64,000 nt of DNA from Asterias rubens. Taxonomy: Eukaryota; Echinodermata; Asteroidea; Forcipulatida; Asteriidae. The notes under the pieces are model-generated. The model was given only the letters and a program-made list of their open reading frames with translations. It had not been told where the DNA came from and made no database searches. A program made the position numbers and the translations under genes. Of this stretch, positions 11,701 through 22,164 are shown in pieces. Positions within the stretch are counted from its first letter, which is position 1. Every line of letters begins with the position of its first letter. The DNA is taken from positions 8,807,047 through 8,871,046 of the forward strand of contig NC_047066.1 in NCBI RefSeq assembly GCF_902459465.1, given 5' to 3'.

Positions 11701-14466
11701 TTCAGATGCTTGATTTCATGACCTCAAATTCTAAATCTGAGGTCTCGAAATCAAATTCCTGGGAAATTACTTCTTTCTCGAAAACTACATTACTTCAAAG
11801 GGAGTCGTTTCTCACAATGTTTTATACTATCAACCTCTCCCCATTACTCGTTACCAAGTAAGGTTTTATTAATTATTTTGAGTAATTAGCCTTTAATGTC
11901 TCTGTTATTGATACTTCTTTGTTATAGCTTTGTGTGATGATGATCAGTCGACGTACTGTACGTTCGGTTCAGAGGCTGAGGTGTGTATGCATGACGAGAG
12001 TAGGGAGCCATGCATGTATTACCGACGGTACCCCTCTGGTGACATCTACAGATATTGCGTATGCGGTTCGGTTGGAAGTAGGCTTCCAAGACTGGAAAGG
12101 AGGTAAACTCTTGTTTTGACTTAGACTGGCCCCCTGTCTTTATTCGTAAGGACAAATTAAGGATAAAGACGAACCATGACGCATAACTACCAGACTGGTG
12201 TGTGTTTCCATACAATCACTTTCCATTGTTGAGAATGTTGATATTTTCATTGTTGATAAAAACCAAGCTGGTTTCTGGCTACAAGGCTGACTGTTAATGA
12301 AACACTTAAACAGATATTTTAACCCAATTCAACATTTTTCGAACCCTTTGCTTGAATATTTGTGTAAAATTGTAACAAACAGTAATATCCGTTTTTGTTT
12401 TGGATTTATGGCTTTCCATAGTTTTCAAACCTCGGCAGTCAAAAACTCAGGCTGTGACGTTGCAACGGGAGACTTTTGGGCCGCTTGGGGGCAGCAGACT
12501 TACCAGTAAAAATCCATCATTCTCGATAATCTGCGCATGCTCATATTTACGTAAACAATGGAAATTTACCTGGTAAGTCTGCTGCCACCTAGTGTTCCAA
12601 AGTCTCTCTTCGAAAGGTCAAGGGTGTGCGATGGGTGGGATGGGGTTAGGGTCGTGCCCACAACATATTGTAAAACAACAACTTAGATATTTGATTTTTT
12701 CATTTATGACAATGCATTCATTTTGTACAGCTGTAGTAACCGAGATACGGACAGTACGACGGTACGAATGTCGACAGATATGCCGTCGACTCAGCCGCCC
12801 ACTGTTGCGACAACAATGTACACTAGGGAGCCGCTCGCCTCTCCCCGTGTAGCGACAGCACCGCCGGGCGGGGAGCCTCTCGCCTCGGCCACTATAGCAG
12901 CCATCGTTCTGGGAACTGTTCTGGGGGTTCTTCTGATTGCAGTCGCTCTTGGATTACTCTGTCTATTCAGAATGAATAGATTAAAGTGTGGAGCGGGAAC
13001 AGGGTAAGCTAGTCTTAGCATGGTAACAAAGTAACTTGGAATAAATAATCAAACTAATAAGTCGCCCCCTTCGATACGCAAGTTAAATCCGAACCCCATC
13101 TTGCAACTGAACAGCTTTCTATAATATGAAGAAACACAAATATGTACAGCCAATGCTCGTTGACTTTAATCTTCCATGACTTTTCTATTATATAACACAG
13201 TGTGGATCTTTTTCAGTAATTGCAGGCACACCCCTGATATTATAATTGTAGTTGTCATTTCAAAGTCATTTTAACAAAGTATATGCTTTCTTTATGTGTA
13301 GCGTGACCACTACTGATGCAGGTATCGAAATGGCACAAAATGGTAAGAGTATAGTTTTGTCGACTTTTCTTTTTCTGAGTTTTTACTTTTTTTGTGTACA
13401 AACACCACCACCATCACCACCAGAACCACGCCAGCAGCATCAGCAGTAACAACAACAGAAACAGCAGCATACATTATACGAAGCATCAGCATGAAACAAC
13501 AGCAAACAACAGCAATATCAACTGCAAAAGCAGCTGCTGCTGCTGCTGCTGCTGCTGTTGCTGCTGTATCATCAACAGTTACAGCAAACAACAACATCAA
13601 CAACTCAACCACCAAGAAGAATTTATGGAAGAAATCCGAAAAAACTTAAAACAGCAATACAGAAACAAACATAAGCAGAAGCAGCAGCCCATTACAAAAC
13701 TAAAAGTACATCTAAAAGAAGTTTTAGCAAGTTTTAGCAAGTTGATCAGTTGATTTTGTTCGACAATGTATCTCCCGGTCTAAATTTGATAATCTATTGC
13801 TGTAACCATTTCTCTTCAACTTTTTTTCGCTATTTTGGCCGTTCAAATTCTTATAGTTTTAAACTTATTCAAAAAAAAGAATTTTATCATAATTTGATTA
13901 ACCACTTATTTTCCACATCAGGCAATGGAAGCGTTCGAGGTCAAGGGTCAGTTGTTTCCACAAACGCCTATGAAGATACATCGACAAGAAGGGACGGCAC
14001 ATCTGAGCATGCGTACAAATCCTTACATCTGGATCACGAACAGAGTCATTACTACTCCCGGATCCCAGAGAAGAGTGGCACCCCCGGTGTTCGAACTACC
14101 CAAGAGGAGGTCACACCCTCAGCCCCGCCCATAGAAGGTCATGACCAAAATACGGAGGCTCAAGAAGGACATGAATATTTTGTCCTTGAGCGTGAGCCAT
14201 CGAAACGATCATCAGAGACAGAAAACTCAAACCACGATTATTTTGTTCTAGAGAAAGACCAGGGGGAGGGTGGGGAAGATGGAGATACTCCTGGGAAGGA
14301 GGTTGACAGTGCCATTGTATCGAAACCGGCTGCCACACATGAAGGTTACGATCGCATAAAACTTTCACCACAACATAATACTGCTGAGAACACTTACAGT
14401 CATTTAAAACCTAACCCTGTGAAAGAGGTCGAGTATGACCATCTTGCTAGACCTGGACACACATGA
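8759..14466 (+). CDS. Tandem receptor gene B (complete): Cys-rich type I membrane protein with ITAM-like tail
   Basis: Exons: 8759-8946, 10501-10634, 11928-12102, 12731-13003, 13302-13342 and 13922-14466. The total is 1,356 nt, or 451 residues plus stop. The ATG at 8759 is chosen because it puts a good signal peptide at residues 10-35 (FAWFLILLLGGQLVRC); an in-frame ATG at 8684 lies upstream of a possible splice acceptor (8726). Residues 60-166 form a Cys-rich ectodomain (CTFCQKLC, CVCG), followed by a Thr/Pro-rich stalk (167-215), a TM helix (about 220-245) and a 206-residue tail. The tail carries YKSL (Y302), YSRI (Y315), two YFVLE copies (Y356, Y377), YDRI (Y413), YSHL (Y429) and YDHL (Y442). 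Y302/Y315 and Y429/Y442 have YxxL-x9-YxxI/L spacing with an acidic residue at Y-3, which fits the ITAM consensus. Its neighbour is gene A, 3.4 kb upstream on the same strand. Function (SH2/Syk-type signalling, perhaps phagocytic or recognition receptor) is inferred; the ectodomain family is unknown to me. Confidence 0.85.
9100..9440 (+). repeat. Possible LINE 3' end with (AATTG)n tail
   Basis: A T-rich segment ends in GATTAAATTGAATTGAATTG, a simple-repeat tail like those of some non-LTR retrotransposons. No reverse-transcriptase frame remains. It lies in intron 1 of receptor gene B. Confidence 0.35.
10097..10471 (+). mobile_element. MITE-1 copy with left deletion
   Basis: The left end joins AAAGGCAGTGGA directly to AGTAACAAGTAATGGGG, about 45 bp shorter than other copies. 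An extra ~35 bp interrupts the right terminal repeat before CAATAGTGTCCAGTGGCTTT. It lies just upstream of exon 2 of receptor gene B. Confidence 0.8.
10791..11168 (+). mobile_element. MITE-1 copy
   Basis: The left end is AAAGGCACTGTACACTGTTGG and the right end CAATCGTGTTCAGTGCCTTT. It belongs to the variant subfamily with a CACAGAAGCA interior instead of the GAGACCTCA hairpin. Confidence 0.8.
11167..11190 (-). promoter_or_regulatory. CTCF-like core
   Basis: The minus strand reads GCTAGGTGGCAGCAGAC, close to the vertebrate CTCF core (CCACYAGRTGGCAG). It lies directly at the end of a MITE-1 copy. Confidence 0.35.
11532..11897 (-). mobile_element. MITE-1 copy
   Basis: Reverse orientation: AAAGACACTGGACACTATA at the left and a decayed right end (GAGTAATTAGCCTTTAATG). 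The central GACCTCAAATTC/TCTGAGGTC hairpin is present. It ends about 30 bp before the acceptor of exon 3 of receptor gene B. Confidence 0.85.
12484..12598. repeat. Inverted repeat with two CTCF-like cores
   Basis: GGGGGCAGCAGACTTACCAG and CTGGTAAGTCTGCTGCCACC are inverted arms about 80 bp apart. Each arm contains a GGCAGCAGAC core, and the right arm (minus strand) reads ACACTAGGTGGCAGCAG, a good match to the CTCF consensus. It lies in intron 3 of receptor gene B. Confidence 0.5.
13395..13620. repeat. Trinucleotide low-complexity tract (CAC, CAG/CAA, GCT)
   Basis: Consecutive runs of (CAC)n, (CAG/CAA)n and GCTGCTGCT (13532-13565) lie in intron 5 of receptor gene B. Open frames through it in all phases are homopolymeric and not a gene. 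Confidence 0.85.
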
Positions 14467-14513
14467 GCGGTTGGGGGCGTCTTAGATCAAGAGAGAAGAG
14501 ATTAAGGTCGTAT

Positions 14514-14638
14514 TCGAATTGGCTATACGGCTACGATTGTTGCAAGAGATGTTTCTAAGGAAGCCCTAGACTTAAACGCATGATGACGCGGATGTCTAGC
14601 CGCAACCCTAGCTGTAGCCGCTAATTCGGACAAGGCCT
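14514..14638. mobile_element. Short foldback element
   Basis: Imperfect inverted ends: GTATTCGAATTGGCTATACGG at the left pairs with GTAGCCGCTAATTCGGAC at the right, and the inner GCATGATGACGCGGATGTC is GC-rich. Related words (GGCTACGGCTACAGC) occur at 62740-62770. Confidence 0.5.
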
Positions 14639-14798
14639 ATCACGTAGACCGTGTCTAAAATGGCGGATATGGCTACTCAAAAGTTTCTCAAAATGCATTA
14701 TACTCTCAATTGCTACTGTACTTCCTATAGATAAAGTAAGTTTTTATTGCCATTAGGGGCCTAATGTTCAGATACATTAGCAAACGTAAACAGACGCC

Positions 14799-15193
14799 TT
14801 TAAAGGCAGTGGACACTATTGATAATTACTCAAAATAACGATCAGCATGAAACCTCACTTGGTGAGAAACGAGTATTGGGGAGAGGTTGATATAGTATAA
14901 AACATTGTGAGAAACAGCTCCCTCTGAAGTGACGTAGTTTTCGAGAAAGAAATAATTTTCCACAAATTTGATTTCGAGACCTCAAGTTTAGAATTTTGAG
15001 GTCTCGAAATCAAGCATCTGAAAGCACACAACTTCGTGTGACAAGGGTGTTTTTCTTTCATAGTTATCTCGCAACTCCGACGATCAATCGAGCTAAAATG
15101 TTCACAGGTTAGTTATTGTATGCATATGTTGAGGTACAGAAAGTGAGAAGACTGGTTCTTTGACAATTACCAATAGTTTCCAGTGTCTTTAAG
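14799..15193 (+). mobile_element. MITE-1 copy, near full length
   Basis: Terminal repeats AAAGGCAGTGGACACTATTG and CAATAGTTTCCAGTGTCTTT, with the central hairpin GACCTCAAGTTTAGAATTTTG/AGGTC intact. Confidence 0.9.
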
Positions 15194-15991
15194 TATTGAG
15201 TTTTCAAAATAATGTGGACATTGTGTTGAAAGTAATGGTCTGAATTCCAGATGAACATAAATCGAATTCTATAAAACGAAGAAGACTTTCAGTTTTTTTC
15301 AGAACCGAAAGTTTTGGAAGAAGTGACCAGTATACAGACAGATATCTTCAGTCTTTTGTAGAACATTATGGAGCTTATATACTGTAAATATTATCGATTT
15401 TTTTACTGCAATTCCTTGTAGTAATTTACTGTTATGGGCGTTCAAAAAAGGAAAAAGGGTAACAAAGAAATAATATATGATTTTAGGCGTTGCACAGTGA
15501 GGTATTAGAACATTGGTTTGCGGTAACACCATGTTGATACCGCAAACTAAATAAATAAAGAAACAATAAGAAGTAAAATTAATGTTTCTGTCAAAATTGA
15601 TACTTTAGTACTTAATTAATTGATAAATTGATGTGTGAATTTGTGGTTTTCATTTCTGTATTACATAAAGAGTGTATATGTAAATGTAAAACATCGAGTT
15701 AGAACAGAATTTATATTTTATTAAAATAGCTGATAATGTATATAATTCCCCCCTCTGTTTTGTTTAGGGAATTTGTTCCTCGATGGAGTAAGCTGCAACC
15801 AAATTAAAACAACGAAATATTGGAAATTAAACGTGACAACACCTAGAACGTGTTAATTATTACATTTACTGCACTCTTGGTAAAACTAATGTAGCCGTGT
15901 TATCACATGAAGACGCCAGAAAGAATACTATTGACACAGTGAATTTGAAGTGCATTTCAGTGAAAGAGGACAACCAATGGGAGACAATTGA

Positions 15992-16100
15992 ACGCTAGGT
16001 GGCAGCAGACATTTCAGATACATTTCCTAATATAGTTCTGAGCATGGTCACATTACCCAAGAGTTATGCATTAACCTGGTGAGTCTGACTACACCTTGAT
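15992..16100. repeat. Repeat carrying a CTCF-like core
   Basis: ACGCTAGGTGGCAGCAGAC opens a segment ending CTGGTGAGTCTGACTACACC, the same organisation as 12484-12598 but with a decayed right arm. Confidence 0.5.
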
Positions 16101-16355
16101 TCCCCAACAGTCTCCAATTCTGCTAAATCAATGATTTGGGAACAGATAATTGATTTCAGCCTCTTGGAGATAAAACAAATCAACTTAATAGACAACACCG
16201 TCCTAGAATTGCAAGTCATGGGTTCGAATCCCATCCGGGTAATATACCTGTGATTTTGTTCACGGAACTCGGGAAAGTAATGAGTATACAGTGCTAACAC
16301 AAATCGGTGTGAATGGGTAAAATCAAAAATGAATATTCTTTGTCCTCGATGCAAT
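16080..16355 (+). mobile_element. tRNA-derived SINE-like element
   Basis: GGGTTCGAATCCCATCC (16216-16232) is a perfect RNA polymerase III B box in tRNA-like context, followed by CGGTGTGAATGGG-type body sequence. No cloverleaf with a complete acceptor stem is visible, so it is not called a tRNA gene. Confidence 0.55.
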
Positions 16356-17309
16356 TTAACAACTATTATAAGTAACGTGTTAATCGGGAGTTCTTCAAGT
16401 TAACACAGTACACAAAATACACACTTGTGACGTCCAAGTCTCTTACAAATTCTATTCCATTCTTATTCAATCTCAACATCATTGATATAAATGACATTGC
16501 AGTAAATCTTTATCCTTCAAACGAACCATTGATATAAGAAATAAAACGCCGCGATCAATATTTACACGGGAGCACTACGACCTTTATTATATATAAAAAA
16601 ATCAGAAGACATTCCAAAGAAAACTATGGCAACTTGAGGAGCCGATTACTTAGTCCAATCGAACTTTGAGACCGGGAAAGGGCAGAGACTTCACCGAGCG
16701 CGAGTAGAGGGGTCGCCACACAGCCGTTGTGACGGCACACATATTCAGCTCAGAGAAGCGGACGTCCTCAGAGTCCACGCACGCCGACGGGTTGCATGCA
16801 GTGCTGATTAAAGTGACAGCTTGGCTTGGCTCGCTCGTTCCCCTAGCCTCTCAAGTCGGGTTGTACGTTAACCTTCTTGTTTGCTCAACTAATAAAACAT
16901 GAAGGGTGTTTTTTTTCTGGAGATGACAATTCTGAGTAAAATTCTTTGCTGTTGTTAATTCTATCATGCACAAACCAACGCTTTTCCACTCCTCAGTCCA
17001 CGTGCAATATGACGATGGCCAGCACTTTGATGTTTATCTGTGAACTTTGAATAGCGGTAATGGCATGATGTTTACGATTTTGGCAGTGAATCGAGTGTTT
17101 CTTCCCGGAATTGGAAGCATGTAATCACTTATCCCGGGTCCAGAATTAGTCTTAAAAATGCTTTGGTATATGTTGGCCACACATTATCTAAGGGTGCTTT
17201 AAAAAAAACTGCACGCTATTTCCAGTTTTCCAGTCAATGTTACCACACGTGCCACCCGCATGCGAAGCTTGGTTTTAGCAGAGTTTAGACTCCCTCAAGT
17301 TGAACCCCG

Positions 17310-20300
17310 ATGACCAACTGCAGCATGAACGCTACATCTGATGACCAACTCTTGAGTTTTTCGACCGGGTCGACAACACCATGCGACCCGGGCCAGGACC
17401 AGGACATGGACGGTGAACTACCGTACCTCACCCCCGTGCAGGTCGCCGTACGCGTGACCACTCTCTCGGTCATCTGCATCGTTGGTGTCTCCTTCAACAC
17501 CTTGAATGGGTTGATGCTGCTTAAGTCCAAGAAACCAAGATCCACGATGCACGTTCTGATGTTGAATCTGGTGTTGGCTGATCTAACCATCTCTCTTACG
17601 TGCATACCAATCTCTATCCTGTTTGAAGCTAGTAACGGAAACATCTACATACCCAGCGGACTCTGCAAGTTTTCTGGTGAGTGTCATAAGTCACCCTTTT
17701 GAATTTGGTGAGTGTCATAAAATAAATTTGGTGAGTGTCATAAAATCTCTCTTTTTGAATTCGGTGAGTGTCATAAAATCTCCCGTTTTTGAATTTGATG
17801 AGTGTCATAAAATCTCTCCCTTTTGAATTTGATGAGTGTCAAAAGATCACTCCCTTTTGAATTTGGTGAGTGTCATAAAATCACTCCCTTTTGAATTTGG
17901 TGAGTGTCATAAAATCTCCCCTTTTTGAATTTGGTGAGTGTCATAAAATCACTCCCTTTTGAACTTGGTGAGTGTCATAAAATCTCACCCTTTTTAATTT
18001 TAACTCAAACAATATCTTGTTTGCTCTATCTTCATCTTCGTTTACGGGTGTTTATTTACTTTCTTTAGTTTCAATGGGTGGAGTAGGTCCACAATAAGTA
18101 CTTGAGAACACAGATTGTCACATTTCGTGATAGAGGCATTATTGAAGGTTGAGGTTTGTGTCTGGTTTTTTTGACGTCGTATGAAATTGAAATTTAAAAA
18201 CACTGCATGGACACTATTGTCAATTGTAAAATACCAGTCTTGTCACTTGGTGTATCTCAACATACACATCAAAGAACAAACTTGTGAACATTTGAGCTCA
18301 ATTGGTCGTCAAAGTTGCGAGATAAAAATGAAAGAAAAAACACCCTTGTCACACGAACTTGTGTGCTTTTAGATGGTTGATTTCGAGACCTCAAATTCTA
18401 AATCTGAGGTCTCGAAATAGAAACCTTGCTTGTTGCAAACTATAGCGAAATTATATGAATGTTCTCGTCCATTATTATTGCGTGTTTTTTATTCCTCGAA
18501 GTTATCAACTAGTGTCAGCAGTGAATGATGAACCAACACTTTAGATGAATAAATTAAAACAGAAAAACAGTATAATAAATCTCAATCAGGCCTACAATCA
18601 AATTACATTACAAACTCCGTAGAAAAAGTTCATTCTCCCAAGCCATGATGTTTTACCGTGGTAACTGCACGTTTTACCGAGGTTTCCCATCAATAATCCC
18701 GTCTAACTCAACTTCATCCGTCAGCTATTCAAACAACTTTTAGACGAATTGTGTGTGTTTTAGACGCTGGTGAAAGGCCTCATGCTTGAAGCCACTCTCA
18801 GATAAAAGTTTGGGTGAACAATTACCTCTTTCTCGAAAACTTCATAACACCAAAGGGTTCGTTAACATTGTTTTATAATAATATCAACAGCTCTCCAATG
18901 CTCATTACCGAGTAAGTTTTGAAGTTTGTTTCCGAGTAAGTTTTGAAGTTCGTTAAGTTGGTTGAGTACTAATACCAAAAGTACACACTGATTTAAAATC
19001 ATGGTTATGGCTACCTCTTAATGGTGACACTTTAACGAGACCTTTTATGAATTCCGATGAACCACTATGCAGTCAGGTCACCAACATTTATTTCCTACCG
19101 CTCTAGACTTCTTAAGATATACGTTTAGGAAATATTACATTATAAGCAAAATAATAAGCACAGGCTGTCAGATTAAGCAATGGCTTGTAGAAGACAGCCT
19201 AGACGGACAAACTACTAACACTGAGACAAGACAAACAGGTAACAAGAATTGTTTTTACAAAAAACAGACTGGGTTGCTATGAGAGAAATATGTACAAGCT
19301 AGCAAGGTACAAGCAAAATAGCTAATGACATAATGTAGGAGCCAATTTCACAAAGCAATCAAATCCATCGCAAGACAAACTGTCAGTAATAACAAAAGTG
19401 ATTTGTATTGTGACATCACAACTATACGATTGATTTGCAGTTATGATCAATATTAACTCTTTGTAAAATCGGCCCCAGAACTAAAAAATAAACATGACCA
19501 GTGATTATTTGTTGTTTTACACCAGGTTACCTGCTCCAGACCCTTCTCATCGCATCCCTCCTGACCCAGTCGGTCATCAGCGTCATCCGCACCGTGGCCG
19601 TTACCCTGTCCGAGGCCCTCAAACAACGCCTTCCTAAAATCGCAGCCTACAAAATCGTCATCTTTGTGTGGTTGCATGGTGTCCTGACACCACTGTTGCC
19701 TTTACTTAGTCACGGTAAGTGTGTGTGGAACAACCGTAAATCTGAACTCATATTAAAGGCACTGGACACGTTTGGTAATTGTCGAAAACCAGTATTCTCA
19801 CTTGGTGTACCCCAGCATGTGCATAAAATAACAAATCTGCGAAAATTTTGACTCAATTGGGCATCGAAGTTGCAAGAGAACAATGAAAGAAAAAAAAAAC
19901 ACCCTTTGTTGCACAGATTGATGTGCATTCAGAAATCTACAACCAGTCTTTAAATTTTTAGTGAGAAATTGCCTCTTTCTCAAAAACTACGTTTCAGAGG
20001 GAACCATTTCTCAAAATGTGTTATACCATCAAAAGCTCTCCATTGCTTATTACCAAGTAAGTTTCTATGCTAACATTAATTATGTAAAATAATTACCAAT
20101 AGAGGCCAGTGCTTTTTGAGTCAATTTTTTTTTCGAAGTAATGTGGTTTGTAAAAAAATATAAATCAATTTTATGCCCCAAAATATGACCACGAGAAGCG
20201 TTACTGTCAGTAACGTTTTTCATTTAGGGATTATTCTTCATGTGCGGGCATAACCGCTCAGGATTTTCGGCAATATCTAAAAATCGGGACCACTTTTGAG

Positions 20301-22164
20301 GGATTTATTCGTCTCAGGGATTGGCGGCAGCTTTGATGAAGCCCTTCCGGAGTGACACTATGACCAGTGGGACCTGGCGTGAGGGAGTGGTTAAACTTTA
20401 GCCAACGGTCACGATTACTCGTGTTGCCAAGATTAAAAAGTAACCTCCAGTTTACCATTGGTAAACAGTCCAGCTTCTTCTCCGTTAATATGGATTGCAA
20501 GATTAGAATCAAGAAACAGTGTAGACAATTTTTTTCTTTTATTGGGTTTGCGGTAACACCATACACATGTAATGATAACATTTAATTGATATTTAGTGGT
20601 TCTGAAAAGAACCGTAGGTTAAAATTTGAAGTTTTGATCAGTTTTCGAAACGGAGATGGGTATTTGATTCTTGAAAAAAAAGTCCAGAAATTTAGTTTAT
20701 GATTTGAAAAGACAACAGCCTGCACTTCTTATTTTGCTTCATGATTTTTGTTTTGTTTTTTGTACAGACCACGGTTCAGAGGATCTGTTCATCTACCACC
20801 CCCGGTTTATCGCTTGTACAATTTCTGACATGCACACCACCCCTATGGGAGGTATGGTATACGGAGTGGCGGGCTTCCTGCTCCCCCTCTTGATCATCTG
20901 CATCAGCTACATCGTCCTCTATTTCTCCCTGAGGAGACACCTCCGGAAGACCCTCCTGGTCCAGGACAAGTGCAGCCGACACATGTACGCCGTCCAGATG
21001 AGAGTCCACGTCAAGGTGGGCTGCCTGGTCATGCTGGTAGTGTCCAGCGTGATCCTAATCTGGGTGCCGTTCTACATCGTCAGCAGCCTCTCCCTCTTCG
21101 ACGACGTCCATGTGACGGCCTTGAAACGCAACGCGTCCGTCTGGCTCATCTACGGCGCCTCGTCGGTCAACCCCATCATGTATGGATTCATGAACAGCTC
21201 ACTCCGCCAGGAGTTTAGGACTTACATGGGAGCGAAACATCCTAAGGTTGCCGAGCACTTCAGTCGGTTGAGCTGCTGTTGCTGCGGTAGGAAGAGAGCC
21301 AAACTAGATTCTGTCTTTGTCATCCCTGCAAAGCAACTCAATACTTCATGTCAAGACGCAGCGGTAAAGGGAAGCATCTCAGGTGGTCAGAAGGTAGTAG
21401 TTCAGATAAATCACGAAGTCAGCCTGAAACACCAGTCCGTGTTCTCAATAGAAAATGTAGTAGCAGAACCCTCGGTAGTCGCTGCTGCAACTAAAAATCA
21501 ACCAAATAACCCAAAAGTGGCCCGAGACTCCGTGCCCCCACTTGTGAAGAGATGCTCCTGGTCCAAGTCACTGGCAAACAACGCGCGTCGGTTAAGCGAC
21601 AAGGTGTCCAGGCGACGAAGCGGTTCTGAAGACTTGGACGGCCAGGCGCTGCGGCAGCTACCTCTGCTGGATCTGAACGCCGTCACCCAGCTCAGGGAGG
21701 AGAGCAGTCACGCTCCATCTCCCCGGGATTTCTGGACTCTCTCCGGGGATGAGCTTGAATTTGGATCTGATGAGGTCTTCGAAAACAACACAGAGGAGAG
21801 ACTAACAAAGTACCATACACTCTCTGTCCCCTCACCGTCTCTGACCAGACACCGACTAGCGAGTGGAGATGGATCATCAGTCGTGACTGTCTCGACGTGC
21901 ATTAAGACACAGCCAGCTTACAGGGATATTGTAAAAGTCAGACGGGTATTCATTGAGGAAGTAACGTTTGTAGCTGGTCTGCATGGTTCAAGTACACTCA
22001 GTACAAGTGAACAAGTCAGGTATCCAGCAGCAATGCACACGGGAGAACATGTTTCTTCAATCGGTTCCCAATGTGGCAGGACGATAGCGGCAGCCATGGA
22101 CGATGTACAAGACACAATGGCAATGCAGCTGCCAGGATGTATACAGACAATGGCAGAAAGGTAG
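17310..22164 (+). CDS. Class A (rhodopsin-like) G-protein-coupled receptor, orphan, atypical TM3 motif
   Basis: Exons: 17310-17676, 19526-19714 and 20768-22164. The joined 1,953 nt give 650 aa. The N-terminus has two glycosylation sites (NCS, NAT). Family landmarks: N63 in TM1, LVLAD with D91 in TM2, C119 before TM3 pairing with C202 in loop 2, W171 in TM4, P225 in TM5, W284 and P286 in TM6 (IWVPFY), and NPIMY (320-324) in TM7. After TM7 come a CCCC cluster (355-358, likely palmitoylated) and a tail of about 290 residues, far longer than in most aminergic or peptide receptors. Unusual: the D/E-R-Y at the end of TM3 reads IRT (143-145), keeping only the Arg, and TM6 lacks the usual Phe and Cys of FxxCWxP. 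Exon 2 carries TM3-TM4; both introns are phase 1. The ligand is unknown. The TM7 region recalls the melatonin/GPR84/moody neighbourhood, but that is only an impression. The ATG at 17310 is the first in frame; a non-coding 5' exon may lie in the GC-rich 16620-16860 stretch. Confidence 0.88.
17677..17998 (+). repeat. Ten-unit minisatellite beginning at the GPCR exon 1 splice donor
   Basis: The ~32-34-bp unit GGTGAGTGTCATAAAATC..TTTTGAATTT is repeated ten times (one short unit). The first unit's GGTGAGT is the real donor of GPCR exon 1. Seven to eight of the units keep the GGTGAGT consensus, so the intron starts with an array of decoy donors. Confidence 0.9.
18190..18420 (-). mobile_element. MITE-1 copy, broken
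   Basis: The left half is intact up to the central hairpin (GACCTCAAATTC/TCTGAGGTC), then unrelated sequence follows. A separate fragment of the right half is at about 18810-18920, so one copy may have been split by a ~390-bp insertion. Confidence 0.75.
19755..20118 (-). mobile_element. MITE-1 copy
   Basis: AAAGGCACTGGACACGTTTGG at the left, decayed CAATAGAGGCCAGTGCTTTT at the right. It belongs to the subfamily without the GAGACCTCA hairpin and lies in GPCR intron 2. Confidence 0.85.

Larger units (their letters stand above)
14467..17309. other. Spacer between receptor gene B and the GPCR
   Basis: It holds a foldback element (14514-14638), one MITE-1, an AT-rich stretch, a repeat with a CTCF-like core (15992-16100) and a tRNA-derived SINE (about 16080-16350). 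Positions 16620-16860 are locally GC-rich and could be the GPCR promoter or a non-coding first exon. AATAAA hexamers at about 15546-15560 could serve gene B. Confidence 0.5.

Noticed and set aside
11661..11861. Recurrent short open frames with [13 protein letters not shown] peptides at many sites
   Set aside because: They are all translations of the MITE-1 interior (hairpin region) in one frame; no start context, splice structure or conservation as protein.
13394..13753. Open frame rich in His, Ser, Cys and Gln
   Set aside because: It is a translation of trinucleotide repeats inside an intron of receptor gene B.
16208..16240. Possible tRNA gene (perfect B box)
   Set aside because: No matching acceptor stem, D arm or anticodon loop could be built; better explained as a SINE head.
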